Shown here: positions 10,938 to 22,870 of the stretch, piece after piece
How positions within the stretch are numbered: the first letter of the stretch is position 1
How the letters are laid out: the number at the start of each line of letters is the position of its first letter
Assembly (NCBI RefSeq): GCF_000003855.2
Contig: NW_003101680.1
Location: forward strand, 4,628,731 to 4,692,730
Length of the DNA: 64,000 nt
Direction: 5' to 3'
From: Blastomyces gilchristii SLH14081
Taxonomy: Eukaryota > Ascomycota > Eurotiomycetes > Onygenales > Ajellomycetaceae
The notes under the pieces: generated by a model
Databases searched by the model: none
Told to the model about the DNA's origin: nothing
The model's input: only the letters and a program-made list of their open reading frames with translations
Translations under genes and position numbers: made by a program

Positions 10938-12500
10938 CTCTCAGTGTGTTTAATACAAACTTTTCTTGTATCTGATTTATAGAATTCTTACTCATGAAAT
11001 CAGGTCTGTGACTGATTGCATCAGATATCACAGTATCTGATTTCTTTTGATATTTGATATGAAGATTGTATGCTTGAAACTCTGAGATTCAATATACTAA
11101 GTATTTGAAAGATTTTGTTGTTAATTATAGATAGATGAGGCTTTCATAATTCATAATCACTGTTGTTATATATCTGTTGTCAATATATCTATCTCATAAC
11201 ATCAGTGTGTGCTGAATTACTAGCAATTTCTTTTCATACACTGAATAATTGAGCTCAGTATCTGATAGTTTTCTATTATTGTACATTATCTGATGCAGCT
11301 TGCTATTCTTACTTATCTGTAGAAGAGTATCTCTGATAGCTTATTCAGATGCATCTGTCTCAATATAGAAAGGTTTATCATAATCTGATTGAATAAGCAC
11401 TGAGAATATTATCATGTATTCTCTCAGTGTGAGAAAGATCTCTTCATACATAGCATTTCAGATAATTGAATAAAACTTCTTTTTTCACAGATTTGCATCT
11501 ATCTCTCTTAAGAGATCTGAGAGTAATATAGCTATATGTATGAAATCTTTGATGAATATGCAATAGTATGAGATCAACTCAAGAAATTATTGTATATGAT
11601 GTACATTTCTCAGCTGCAGTTAATTCACTATAATATTCAATTTCTCTGAGATGAGGTGTATACAGTTATCACTTACTACATATTCTATAAACTTCAACTC
11701 TTCTGTTTCAAACACACATTTTGTTGATTTAATATAGAGCTTATACTCTGTCAGAGTTATAAGCACTTTATTAAGATGCTTCAGATATTTATTGTATAAG
11801 TTTGAAAAGACTAGAATATTATTGAGATATATAAGACATGAGATTTTATTCTATTTATAAAGAATTATATTCATCATTGTTTGAAAGATAACAGATACAT
11901 TTATCAGACTGAATAATATTATCAGGAATTCAAACTTCTCTCATTATATATTAAACACAGTTTATAGAACTGACAGTTTATCTACACAGATCTGTCAGTA
12001 TTCTGAGAGAAGATTAATCTTTGATAGATATCAGGTGTTTTCAACTGTATTCAACTGTTGTTGAATCTGTAACAGTGAATATTCATTCTTGATTATAAGC
12101 TTATTAAGTGCTTGATAATTAATACACATCTGTCACTCTTCATCTGCCTTTTTTATAAATAGAACTGAAAAGTCTCACATGCTTGATGAGAATTGTATAA
12201 GATCATGTTTCAGAAGGTCTGTGATCTGACATTTCTGTTCTTCAAAGTGTGTTTGTGACAGAGAGTATGCATTTTAATTAACTGGTTTCACATCCCTCAT
12301 GTTAATCTCATATACAAATCCTTGTTCTAGTAACAATTTCAGTGAAAGATCTGTTTGAAAGATCTTTTCATGCTTCTTCAGAAGCTTCTTCATATACTTG
12401 TTTTTCTGTATATTCTTTATCTTGGTTTTCTCTGCTTCAGAGTCCTGTATGACATACAGAATGCTTTTGAATGAGGTCTTACAAATCATTCTCTTTACTT
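10938..12500 (-). pseudogene. Gypsy-C pol: reverse transcriptase and RNase H (decayed)
   Basis: On the minus strand, the pre-RT segment ends in YEINMRDVKPVN (about 12280), matching the usual (H)xIDTGDARPVN. The reverse transcriptase follows, with KADEE-QMCINYQALNKLIIKNEY (about 12100), FEFLIILFSLINVSVIFQTMMN and IYLNNILVFS (YLNN at 11818-11829, from YLDD, so both catalytic Asp are lost). FLELISYYCIFIKDF is the later LGxxNYYRRFI motif (about 11560). RNase H, decayed, runs on toward 10938, where the LINE interrupts. It would have copied the element RNA; it is dead as written. Confidence 0.78.
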
Positions 12501-14803
12501 GTTAATATATAAGCAGATTTAATCCTTCTATATCAGAGACATAGAATGTCCTTCTCATATCAGTTAATAGAATTGTATGAACTGTTTTCTTCTTATCAGT
12601 CAACTGTATATGACATGTATGTCATTGAATCTTTGAAATCAATTAAGTCTGAGAATAAGATTGTATTTCATGTTCTGCAGCTCTTACACTCAAATATAGC
12701 AAGATTATTCTCTGAAGTGTAAGAGAACTCTTACACTTGCAGATGATATCAAATATCAGTTATCAGATAATCTTATATATCAGAGATTCTTCACTCAGTA
12801 GATCTCTTTCAGTCTTCAGATTATATAATTATTAATATATTATATAGACACTTCTGTGTCTGCTAACACTTTTACAGCTATCTCTCAATTCTTATTCAAG
12901 TGCTCTTTATACATTAACATTTCAGGTCTCAAGACATTGAGATGAGTGTCTGCTTCATTCTCACTTGCATCTCAGTCAGAAGTCTGCTTTCTCTTGATAT
13001 TTACAGAATTCAGAGAATTATCTAATACAGATATCTCTTTCACTTTGAAGACTTTTCATAGAATATCAGTGAGTGTCTCTGAGCTCACTGATTCTGCTAG
13101 TTTTTTGACTTTTTTACTTCTCTTAACTGTGCATGCTGTGTGTAATCTTTTATATCATGATTTTGATATCTGTAGTTAAAGTAAGCTTAATACTCATAAT
13201 ATCAAGATTTCTACTTAAGAAATTCCTTTTTCAGAGAATTCAGTGCTTTAGTGATAGCATTCAAATCTAGATTCATTGTATCTGAGTGTGTGACTTGTGT
13301 TGTAGAAGTCTGATTATCTATTCTCTGTTAAGACATACTTGATTGCAGTATTTTCTATTACAGTTGACCTTCTTATTTCTGTACAATGAGAATGTTATAT
13401 ACTTTCTTCACTATACCTGACTATAAGATTAAGCATTTTCATTCTACTCTCAACTCAGGCATAAGATCATGAATGAAGATCTGTAAACAGAAAGATGTTG
13501 AAAGCACTTCATTTAATGTAAGATAGTGTAAGCTGAAGTGTGTGAAGTATGATATAAGATTATTCACTTATCTACACTCAGTGAAGTATTTATAATACTT
13601 ATCTCATATATTCACTTTCTCAAAGTTGTACAAGATTCATTTGAAAAACTTATTTCATATTCATGAGAATGAATATCATTTCAGATCTGTAAGATTCATC
13701 TTTTCATCAGTTATTTACAATGACTTTGCTTTTCTGTGTAGAAATGTGACAGATATTAAGACTTGTTGAAATTCTGTTAACTGTCTGTTTATAAGTTTAT
13801 GTTCAATCTGATAATATAATTGCATCTGATTTAGTCAGCTGATTACAGTATTATTTTTTCAGTTGCTATTGAAGCTTACTGACTCTAATAGATCTTTCAG
13901 CTTGATATGTTTCATGCTCAGATTCTCATTCTGTGCAGTGATCTCAGATAATGAGTACACTTCTGAAGAGATTGTGAATAATTATAATAAGATCTTCAGA
14001 TTTGATATAGTTATCTGTCTGTGTAAATGTTCAATCTCTTACTACAGATCTAAGATCTGATTTTCTCTATTCTTATTGATAATGATGATTGCATCAGTGA
14101 AGCTCTTTATAGTGAATGCTTAATCTGCAGTTAATATCAATTGTTGTTTGACTTTCATCTCAGTCTGTCACTGCATATACAAGGTCTCAATTTTATTTAG
14201 AATTCTTGTACATGTACAGAGCTTCAATTCTGATTCAGTAATCTCAGCTGCTTTTCTTACTGCTTTGAGTAAACTCTCTGAAAGATTCTGTATACCTTCT
14301 GATTCAGATAGCAGAGAAGAATGTTATTTGTATTAACTAGAAAAGATATTCATTTCAGTGATTTCTTATTAATTGTATGATGTCTATCATTATATTACTA
14401 TATTATTATATTACTATATCATTATATTACTATATTATTATATTACTATATTGTTATATGATTTCTGTTATTATTATACAACTTCAGTGATAATCATCTC
14501 TCTTTTTATTCTTCTTTTGAGTAGAGAGTGAACTTCTTTGAATCTGATTCACTGCTTACATTCTCTTTCTCACATCTCATTCATTTGTATATCATATATG
14601 ACATTCACCTGAGTGTGAAGTTTTTCCTCAATAAGTAAAGCAGTATTAATCAGATGCTCTTCTGCTCACTGCTCTTTCTACATCATCTTTTGAGATGTTT
14701 TTAGAATCACACTGGTATGATAACTATGAATCACTTTGTAGATGGAATTATCACACACTGAAGAAGCCTGTGCTTCTCACTGGTTTTTAGACATGCTATC
14801 AGA
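12501..14803 (-). pseudogene. Gypsy-C gag and protease region (decayed)
   Basis: This is the minus-strand region between the gag start at 25128 and the RT at 12500. Just left of the copia insertion a clean frame can be read (MSKNQ, then SVCDNSIYKVIHSYHTSVIL and further, about 14790-14600), continuing the MSVTESDS start on the far side of the copia element. A helical, Gag-like stretch is visible around 13950-13400. No zinc knuckle or protease DSG could be picked out with confidence. Several plus-strand open frames here (for example at 12946, 13863 and 14148) are antisense and lack recognisable content. Confidence 0.55.
14389..14460. repeat. AT minisatellite (TATTACTATATTAT-like units)
   Basis: A short tandem array of about 13-14-base units alternates ttactatatta and tcattata. 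It sits within the Gypsy-C gag region. It is simple-sequence expansion with no visible function. Confidence 0.7.
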
Positions 14804-14976
14804 TGTGATTCAAAGGTTGCTTGAGTCAGTGTATGATTACAGATGTACACCGGCTTCTTATATACTGTATACTAAATTAATTGGTGGCCGCTATGGCCCC
14901 TTTACATTCGTAAGCAAGTTCGGAAGCGGCCGCGTTATTATCCGGCGGTCGTACGTTCTTCCGAACCACATCTTCA
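14804..14976 (-). repeat. Copia 3' LTR
   Basis: The LTR is 173 bp and well preserved, with several CGG/GCCGC motifs. On the minus strand it carries a TATA-like AGTATATAAG segment. It is joined directly to Gypsy-A protease sequence at 14977, where copia 3' coding sequence should be. Confidence 0.8.
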
Positions 14977-17900
14977 GTGTATTCTCTTATCAAAACCTCA
15001 ACTTCTCACAGGATTTGATAGCTCAAAAGACATTTATATCTGTTATATGATGCAGTTAATCATAGATGTGAAAGAACATCAATGTAAATATGTCTATGTA
15101 TATGAAGTTGATAATCTTGATTACAATTTTATATTAGAACTTGTCTGGCTATCTGAACAAGACATCTTATTAAATACTTGAAACAGAAGCTTGATATTCT
15201 CTAACAATGATAGAATTCATGAAGATGATATTCACAAGATTATGAATCTGATACAGATCTCTGTTAACATATATAAGATGCTCTGAAAAAGAAGTCACTG
15301 ATAGCAGAATTATATAATAATCTATTTCATCAGTCTGACTGATATTAAAAAGGCTCTAGAAAAGTTATTCTATATTATAATAACAGATTCTTGTACAAAA
15401 CTCTCTTAATAATATCATGAATATCTAGATATCTTCTGATAAGATAATATTATAAATATATCTCTCTTACAAGATTCTGAAGTGAATCACAGTATCAAGT
15501 TAGAGAAGAAGAATGATAAGAACTCTGAACTGTTATGAGACTCTCTTTACAACATGTTTCAAGATGAACTTCTTCTTCTTTGAAAGACACTTAATGATCT
15601 ATTAAATAAAGAATTCATATATATTAACAATTCTTTCACTGTGACTTCTATTCTTTTTATAAAGAAATCAGATAAAGAACTTCAATTCTGTGTGAACTAT
15701 CAAGAACTGAACAGAATAATAAAGAAAGACTGTTATTCACTATTTCTTATCAATGAAACTCTAGCTCACATTGAACAAGCTCAATGATTTACAAAAGTAG
15801 ATATTATCACTGTGTTTCATAAGATCTGTATCACTGAAGAAGATGAGTGACTTACAGTATTTTAAACACAATATAATCTCTTTGAATGAGTAGTTACCCT
15901 CTTTGAACTGACTAACACTCTCAGTATATTTCAGAAGTATATTAACTGAGTACTCTGAGATTTCCTTGATAAATTTGCATCTGTATATCTTGATAATATT
16001 CTCATCTTCACTAATGAGTTCAGAAAAGAATATCAAGAAGATGTACAGAAGATATTACAATGACTATAAGAAGCAGAACTACTGATAGATATTGATAAGT
16101 ATGATTTTAAAGTCAAGATTATCAAATATCTGAGTTTTATTATAGAAGCTGACAAGGGAATTTGAATGAATTCTGAGAAAGTCTCTGTCATTCTTGAATG
16201 AGATGCTCTGTGTACTGTGAAAGATATACAAAGCTTCATCAGATTTGCTAACTTCTATCAGCAATTTATACAAAACTTCTCAGATATCACAAGATCATTT
16301 ACAGAACTTATTAAGAATTACTCAGTATTTCAGTGATCAGTGAATGCTGAAGCTGTATTCACACAGATAAAGAAGATATTTATTAATACTTCTCTGCTAA
16401 TGACATTTGACTCTGATTATGAAACAGTTATTGAAGATGATTTCTCTGACTATGTGATAGAAGAAGTGATATTGTAATATAATGATGAAGATGTTCTATA
16501 ATCATATATCTTCATGTCTAAGAAACTGAGTCTCACTGAATGCAATTATGAGATCTATGATAAGAAACTTCTTACAATTATATACTGTCTAGAAGAATGA
16601 GACTCTGAACTCTGAAGTATCTCTGAAATTAAGATAATCACAGATTATAAGAATCTCAAGTACTTCACTACTATCTGTAAACTCACTGAATAACAGATAT
16701 CATAATCTGAGTTCTTAAGCTACTTTCATTTTACAATACACTACTATTCTGACAGCTAGAACTCAATAACAGATACTCTCTCATAATAAGAGTAAGATAT
16801 GCCTTTCAATGTAACAGACACCTGTTGAATGAACTGAGAATACCAGCTCTTAGATCTGAAGATATTGATTGATCAAGATAAAATAGCTCATGACACTATA
16901 TATGCTTCTCTGATTAGAACTGTCACTGATATCTCAACTTCTCTCAAACCTACATTAGATGAACTATGGCATACAGCAGCTCAAACTGATGAACTTCTCT
17001 AAGCACACACTGAAGCAGTATGACAAGAAGCACTCTGATTTTCCTTAGAACTACATATAAGAACTGACATCTCAGAATGTTCAATTAATGATAATAATAC
17101 TTTATAATTCTGTGAATAATACTGAGTTCTTTACTCTGAACTCTTATGCATCTGAATAATGCAAGAGATGCATGACTCTCATATGACTGATCATTCAGGT
17201 CATGAACAACTGTATTGAATAATCTCTCAAGAGTTCTACTGACTCATGATATTAAACAGCATCAGACATTTTATCTGAAACTGTAACTGTTGTTTCTTCA
17301 TCATCTTGTAAAAGAACTGTAGAAAAGACCTGCTGAAATCACTTGATATCTCTGATAGAATCTGATGAGATATGATAATTGACTTCACTGTTGATCTTTC
17401 TGAGAGTAAGAGCTGTAGAAACATTCTGATCATTGTGAATTAATTGAGCAAAGATATAATATTGAAACCTTGTAATAAGATAAATACTGAACAAGTCACT
17501 GAAGCTTTTCTACAGAGTCTGTTCTATTAAATGTATGAATTGCTGAGATCTAGAGTATCAGATCAGAGCTGTTAATTTATGAGTACTCTCTGAACAAGAA
17601 TCTGTCAAGTTCTCAAGATTATATAATATCTATCAACTGTCTATCACTTCAAGTCTGATGATACATCAGAATGAATAATTCAGACTGTGAAGAATTATCT
17701 TTGTAAGTTCTGCAATTACTTATAAGATGATTGATATGATCTTCTTCTACATACAGAGATCACTATCAATGATTGAAATACTGTTTCAACAGATATAAGT
17801 CTATTCTTTCTTACACACAGATATCACATGAAAGTGTTAAATCTTCTAGATATTACACAGTTCACACTGAACTCTCACAGTCTGATTCAGATTGCTGATA

Positions 17901-18421
17901 ATATAGTAATAAAGCTCTGAGATATCTGTGACTGAGCAGAGATCTTCATGATAACTGTGAAACAAGATCAAGAGAATCAAATCAATATCTGATGAGATTC
18001 TGCAGAGCAGTATAAGATAGAAGATCTTGTGTGATTGAATCTTAAAAACTTATGAATCATATGTTCATATCATACACTAGATTACTATCAAATCAGATAT
18101 AAAGTGATAGAAGTTCTAGATAGTTACAACTACTGTCTTAATACATTATCAGAGATTCATGATATCTTTCACACAAGCTTGCTTCACTGCACTGCTACTG
18201 ACTCATTCTCTTCAAAACTGATTTCTGACCGACAGCCGCCAGGAATCATAGAAGAAGATAATGAACTTGAGTGAGAAATTGAAAATATTCTTAATAAGAG
18301 ACCCCGCGGCTGCAGTCAACAATATCTTGTGAAATAGGTCAGCTATGATCATCTGACCTGAACTCTGAGTTCTGCATTGTCTGATACCATAGCTCTTGAT
18401 CAATGAGAAGAGAGGGACTAA
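14977..18421 (+). pseudogene. Gypsy-A copy 2 pol: protease tail, RT, RNase H, integrase, chromodomain (decayed)
   Basis: Read in order on the plus strand. The reverse transcriptase spans about 15550-16350, with FCVNYQELNRIIKKDCYS and VYLDNILIFT (YLDN at 15986-15997, from YVDD). RNase H is around 16430-16700. Integrase has an HH zinc segment near 17170-17300 (EMHDSHMTDHSGHEQL, then CNCC), then its core. A chromodomain lies at about 18245-18345 (IIEEDNELE, then RPRGCSQQYLVK). Stops are mostly TGA where Trp or Arg is expected. A polypurine tract (gagaagagaggga) and an in-frame TAA directly abut the 3' LTR. It would have been cut into the usual gypsy enzymes; it is dead. Confidence 0.85.
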
Positions 18422-18728
18422 TGTGATGAACTGCACCCGATCAATTATATAGACTATTTCATTACACTTCACAGATTTCTACTGCTTCATTCTCAATTGC
18501 TGATTCTCAGTTACTTCATTCTTAATTACTGATTCTCAGCTGTTATAAACCTGTACAAATTCTCCTGCTCTGAAGCCTCACTGCATATGTCATCATATAC
18601 ATGTATAAATATTCACTTCAATTGCTGACTCTCGCACTTTCTCTTTCTTTTTCTTCTTTAACATTTTTCACTTTGTTATATAAGACCTATCAATATTATA
18701 CCAATCTATTCAGTGTAGGCCTCTTACA
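18422..18728 (+). repeat. Gypsy-A LTR (copy 2, 3' LTR)
   Basis: The LTR is 307 bp. It starts TGTGATGAACTG (decayed from TGTGGCGGGCTG) and ends CTCTTACA. It has TATAAATA followed by a CT-rich run. It joins integrase sequence of copy 3 at 18729. Confidence 0.87.
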
Positions 18729-21082
18729 GTTATACATGAATCATGTATTTCTTGTATTATCTGAGTGTGTAAGAGTTCAGAGTGAGGAACTCAGCATCAT
18801 TCACAGAATCATAGAGTGATATTATCATTGATTGAACATTCTGAGATATCAGTTCTTATACATAGTTCTGAGAGAAATCAGAGTGCTTCTTGATATACTG
18901 CTTCAGTGAGAGTCTGAAGAAGTTCATTAGTCTAAGCTGCTGTATATCACAGTTCATTCAGTGTAGAGAAAGTGAAGATATCAATATCAGTATCAGTTCA
19001 GAGAGAGAGTGATCTAATCAGAGAAGTATATATAGTGTCATGAGTTATTCTATCTTAGTTAATCAATATCTTCAAATCTAAGAGCTGATGCTCTCAGTTC
19101 ATTCAGTATGTATCTGTCATATTGAACAGTATATCTTATTCTCATCATGAGAGAACATCTGTCATTGAGTTCTGACTGCTGAGATAGTAGTGTATTATAA
19201 AATGAAAGCAGCTTAGAAATTCACATCATCACATCTGTTATTTGATGAGTTTACAGATGATTGTAAAGTACTTAAGATTTTTATAATCTGTAATTATCTC
19301 AAATTCAGAGATACTTCAGAGTTCAGAGTTTCATTCTTCTAGACAGTGTACAATTGTGAGAAGTTTCTTGTTATAGATCTCATAATTGCATTCAGCAGAA
19401 CTCAGTTTCTTAGACATGAAGACACATAATTACAGAAAATCTTTATCATCATATTACAATATCACTTCTTCTATCACATAGTCAGAAAAATCAGCTTCAA
19501 CAACTATTTTATAATCAGAATTAAATATCATTAGCAGAGAGGCATTGATGAACATCTTCTTCATCTGTGTAAATACAGCTTCAGTGTTCACTGATCACTG
19601 AAATACTGAGTTTCTCTTGATAAGTTCTGCAAGTGATCTCACAATATCTGAGAAGTTTTGTATAAATCACTGATAGAAGTTAGCAAATCTGATAAAGCTT
19701 CATACATCTTTCACAGTACATGAGACTTCTTATTCAAGAATGGTAGAGATTTTCTCAGAATCTATTCAAATTCTCTTATCAGCTTCTATAATAAAACCCA
19801 GATATTTAATACTCTTGACTTTAAAATCACACTTGTTAATATCTATCAGTAGTTCTGCTTCTTATAGTCATTGTAATATCTTCTATATATATTCTTGATG
19901 TTCTTTCCTGAATTCATCAGTGAAGATGAGGATGTTATTAAGATATATAGATGCAAATTCATCAAGGAAATCTCAGAGTGCTCAGTTGATATACTTCTGA
20001 AATATACTGAGAGCATTAGTCAGTTTGAAGAGAGTAACTACTCATTCAAAGAGATTATATTATGTTCAGAATGCTGTAAGTCACTCATCTTCTTCAATAA
20101 TACAGATCTTATGAAACACAGCAATGATATCTAGTTTTACAAATCATTGAGCTTGTTCAATGCAAGCTAGAGTTTTATTGATAAGAGATAGTGAATAGTG
20201 ATCTTTCTTTATTATTCTATTCAGTTCTTGATAGTTCACACAGAATCAGAGTTCTTTATCTGATTTCTTTGCAAAGAGAATAGAAGCTGCGGCAGAAGAA
20301 TTGTTAATATATATGAATTCTTTATTCAATAGATCATTGAGTGTCTTTCAAAGAAGAAGAAGTTCATCTCAAGACATGTTGTAAAGAGAGTTTCATAACA
20401 GTTCTGAATTCTTATCATTCTTCTTCTCTAACTTAATACTGTAATTCACTTCAGAATCTCATAAGAAGAGTATGTTTATAATATTGTCTTATCAGAAGAT
20501 ATATAGATATTCATAATATTATTAAGAGAGTTTTATACAAGAATCTGTTATTGTAACACAGAATAACTTTTCTAGAGTCTTTTTAATATCAGTCAGACTG
20601 ATGAAATAGATTGTCACATAATCCTACTATCAGTGACTTCTTTTTCAGAGTATTTCATACATATTGATAGAGATCTGTGTCAGATTCATGATCTTGTGAA
20701 TATTATCTTTATGAATTCTATCATTGTTAGAGAATATCAAGCTTCTGTTTCAAGTGTTCAATAAGATATCTTATTTAGATAGTCAGACAAGTTCTAATAT
20801 AAAATTATAATCAAGATTATTAACTTTATATGTATAGACATCTTCACATTGATGTTCTCTCACATCTATAATCAACTTCATCATGTAACAGATATAAATG
20901 TCTTTTGAGTTATCAAATTCTGTAAGAAGTCAGAGTTTTAATAAGAGGATACACTGAAGATTATAACATCTTACAACTGAAGATTTAATTATTGTATAAT
21001 AACATAGATCACTGTCTATCATGACTTTCATATTATATATATTATCAATCACAGTAGATACAAGAATTACATTTATTGTCAT
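18729..21082 (-). pseudogene. Gypsy-A copy 3 pol (decayed, 3'-truncated)
   Basis: I chose the start MTINVILVSTVIDNIYNMKVMI, where the protease DSG is changed to DSD (about 21040-21020). The reverse transcriptase is at about 20350-19700, with ASIYLNNILIFTDEF; YLNN at 19934-19945 lacks both catalytic Asp. RNase H is at about 19560-19200, and the spacer and first part of integrase lead to 18729. Trp codons are repeatedly TGA. A plus-strand 79-codon frame at 19895-20134 is only the reverse of this RT. Confidence 0.85.
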
Positions 21083-22263
21083 TTTCTCTTTAAATCATTG
21101 TCATTCAATCTCTTCAAGCTTCTGTTTGTAAATTTGAACAGAAGCTAATCTTTTCTCTGTTTTATCAGAGCATTCTTATAGTTATCTTCTGAATCTTTCT
21201 TCACTGCAATGTGATTGACACAGATAGACACTGATTCATTCTTTGAGTAAGAAGATACATAGGCTGATTAATAGTTAAAAGCAATGTGTTCTGATTACTT
21301 ACAGTTGATGCACACTTCTCATTGATATCAATCAGTGACTTCTTCAGAAGTGATCTCAGAAACTCAGAACCCTGTTTGAATAGCAGAGATTCTTGCTTAT
21401 ATATAGATATTTAAGTCTACTCAATTCATAGCATCTGTATCATTGTTATTCTTTGATGTGAGTGTATAAGTAGCTGGGATATTTCTCAGTGCAGATGTAT
21501 AAGTATAACATCTTCTATCACTGTTCTGTATACTCTTGAGCTTGATAAGACAGTTATTCAATGTTCAGAGTTGTATGCAGAAATCTTCATAAGTCTGATC
21601 TTTATCTACACTTGCAAGAGTCTGTAAGAGTTCAAAAGTTAATATTTTCTTGAGTATGTTAATCTTCATTCAATTCTCTCAAGATTGATCACCTGCTTCT
21701 AGAATCTTGATGTTGAAGTCAGAAATAAATGTTATAAAAGAAGTATTTCTCTATTAAGTGCTCTGTAATCAATCTAACACTTTCTGTTATATGACAGTGT
21801 CTCAGAACAGAATATCAAGATATTTGATGATATTATCAGATATTCATAACACTGATTCACATGCTTTTATTCATGAATAAAACTTCTGTTTTATATAATT
21901 CTTTAATTATTCATTGATATATCAATCTTAATTAATTAATAAACTGATGATATCTTCATCTACACTCAGTTTCACAAGCATTTTCATTCTTTATAATGAG
22001 TAGAGAGTGAGATCAGAAGTATTCAAATATGTAGAAGTATCTAAGTGTTCTTTCAGTACTTTTATATTCAGTTCTGTCAGTATTGAAATTGTCTGTACAG
22101 AGGTTTCTTATTGAGATAATTGTTGAATTTCTTCATATTGATGTTATTGAGTTACATGCATATCAGCTATTTATTATTATTATAATTTCAACATTACTCA
22201 GAGTCACTATGACACTGTATTTATACTTGTGTTCAAGAGTTCTTTCATACTATTATTAGACAT
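21083..22263 (-). pseudogene. Gypsy-A copy 3 gag (decayed)
   Basis: The start MSNNSMKELLN at 22263 follows the leader. The Gag body is helical and shows FDFNIKILEAGDQS-like and LTFELLQTL-like segments matching the copy at 39020. A zinc knuckle of the CX2CX4HX4 type (CINCK, then SEHIAFN) is near 21330-21280. It would form the particle shell and bind RNA. Stops of the C-to-T type interrupt it. Confidence 0.8.
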
Positions 22264-22565
22264 AGTTATATCAATCATTAGATGTGTGATATCTGAAGAA
22301 GTGTAATTGTATGAATATCTCATATATCTGAGTATCAGAACTCTCAGGTCTTTCACTGACATTCTCTTTATAAGATCTTATTACAGGGTCAGAGTGACTG
22401 ATGAGTAAGCTTCTATCTGAGAACTCAGTATTTACTTAACTGTTTATTTCTCTTTCTTACACATTGTTACATATTCAGATATCTTCTCAATGAATAATCA
22501 TTTCTAATGAGAAGATAATACATGAATAATCATTTCTAATAAGAAGACAATGAACATTTTTCAAG
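22264..22565 (-). other. Gypsy-A leader (copy 3)
   Basis: This untranslated segment between 5' LTR and gag is also seen at 1-302, 38732-39019, 57547-57706 and the right end of the window. It holds the AAAATGTTCATT segment next to the LTR, where a primer-binding site would sit. I did not match it to a specific tRNA. Confidence 0.7.
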
Positions 22566-22870
22566 TGTAAGAGGCCTACACTGAATAGATCAGTATAATA
22601 TATAGGTCTTATAATACAAAGTGAAAAATGTTAAAGAAGGAAAAGAAAGAGAAAGTGCAAGAGTCAGCAATCAATGTGAATATTTATACGTGTATGTGGT
22701 GATGTACATGATGAAGCTTCAAGGTGGGAGAATTTGTATGTGTTCATGGCGGCTGAGGATCGGCGATCAAGAATGAAGTAGCTAAGAATCAGCAATTGAG
22801 AATGAAGTGATAGGAATCTGTGAAGTGTAACAGAATAGTCTATATGATTGATCGGGCGCAGCCCGCCACA
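22566..22870 (-). repeat. Gypsy-A LTR (copy 3, 5' LTR)
   Basis: The LTR is 305 bp, TGTGGCGGGC to CTCTTACA on the minus strand. The outer 20 bases keep the undecayed GGCGGGCTGCGCCC palindrome-like segment. Confidence 0.88.

Larger units (their letters stand above)
14977..18728 (+). mobile_element. Gypsy-A copy 2: 5'-deleted, pol and 3' LTR on the plus strand
   Basis: This is a plus-strand Gypsy-A fragment that begins inside the protease, at the same point as position 41985 of the full copy, and ends with a 3' LTR. The 5' LTR, gag and protease start are missing. It lies head to tail against copy 3, which is on the minus strand and is cut inside its integrase. The simplest reading is that copy 2 inserted into copy 3 and a later deletion removed the 5' side of copy 2, the 3' part of copy 3 and the copia 3' half. 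Confidence 0.82.
18729..22870 (-). mobile_element. Gypsy-A copy 3: minus strand, truncated in the integrase
   Basis: The order from its 5' end is LTR (22566-22870), leader (22264-22565), gag (21083-22263) and pol (21082 down to 18729). The 3' part of the integrase, the chromodomain and the 3' LTR are absent. Its 5' LTR abuts copia coding sequence at 22871, so it inserted into the copia pol. Confidence 0.87.

Noticed and set aside
14389..14460. A CRISPR-like array
   Set aside because: Units are 13-14 bases, without spacers, and made of A, T and C only; it is a minisatellite in a fungal context.
19895..20134. Plus-strand frame of 79 codons, with similar ones at 15761 and 60423
   Set aside because: They are mirror images of the same Gypsy-A RT region, as shown by the sense-strand RT motifs.
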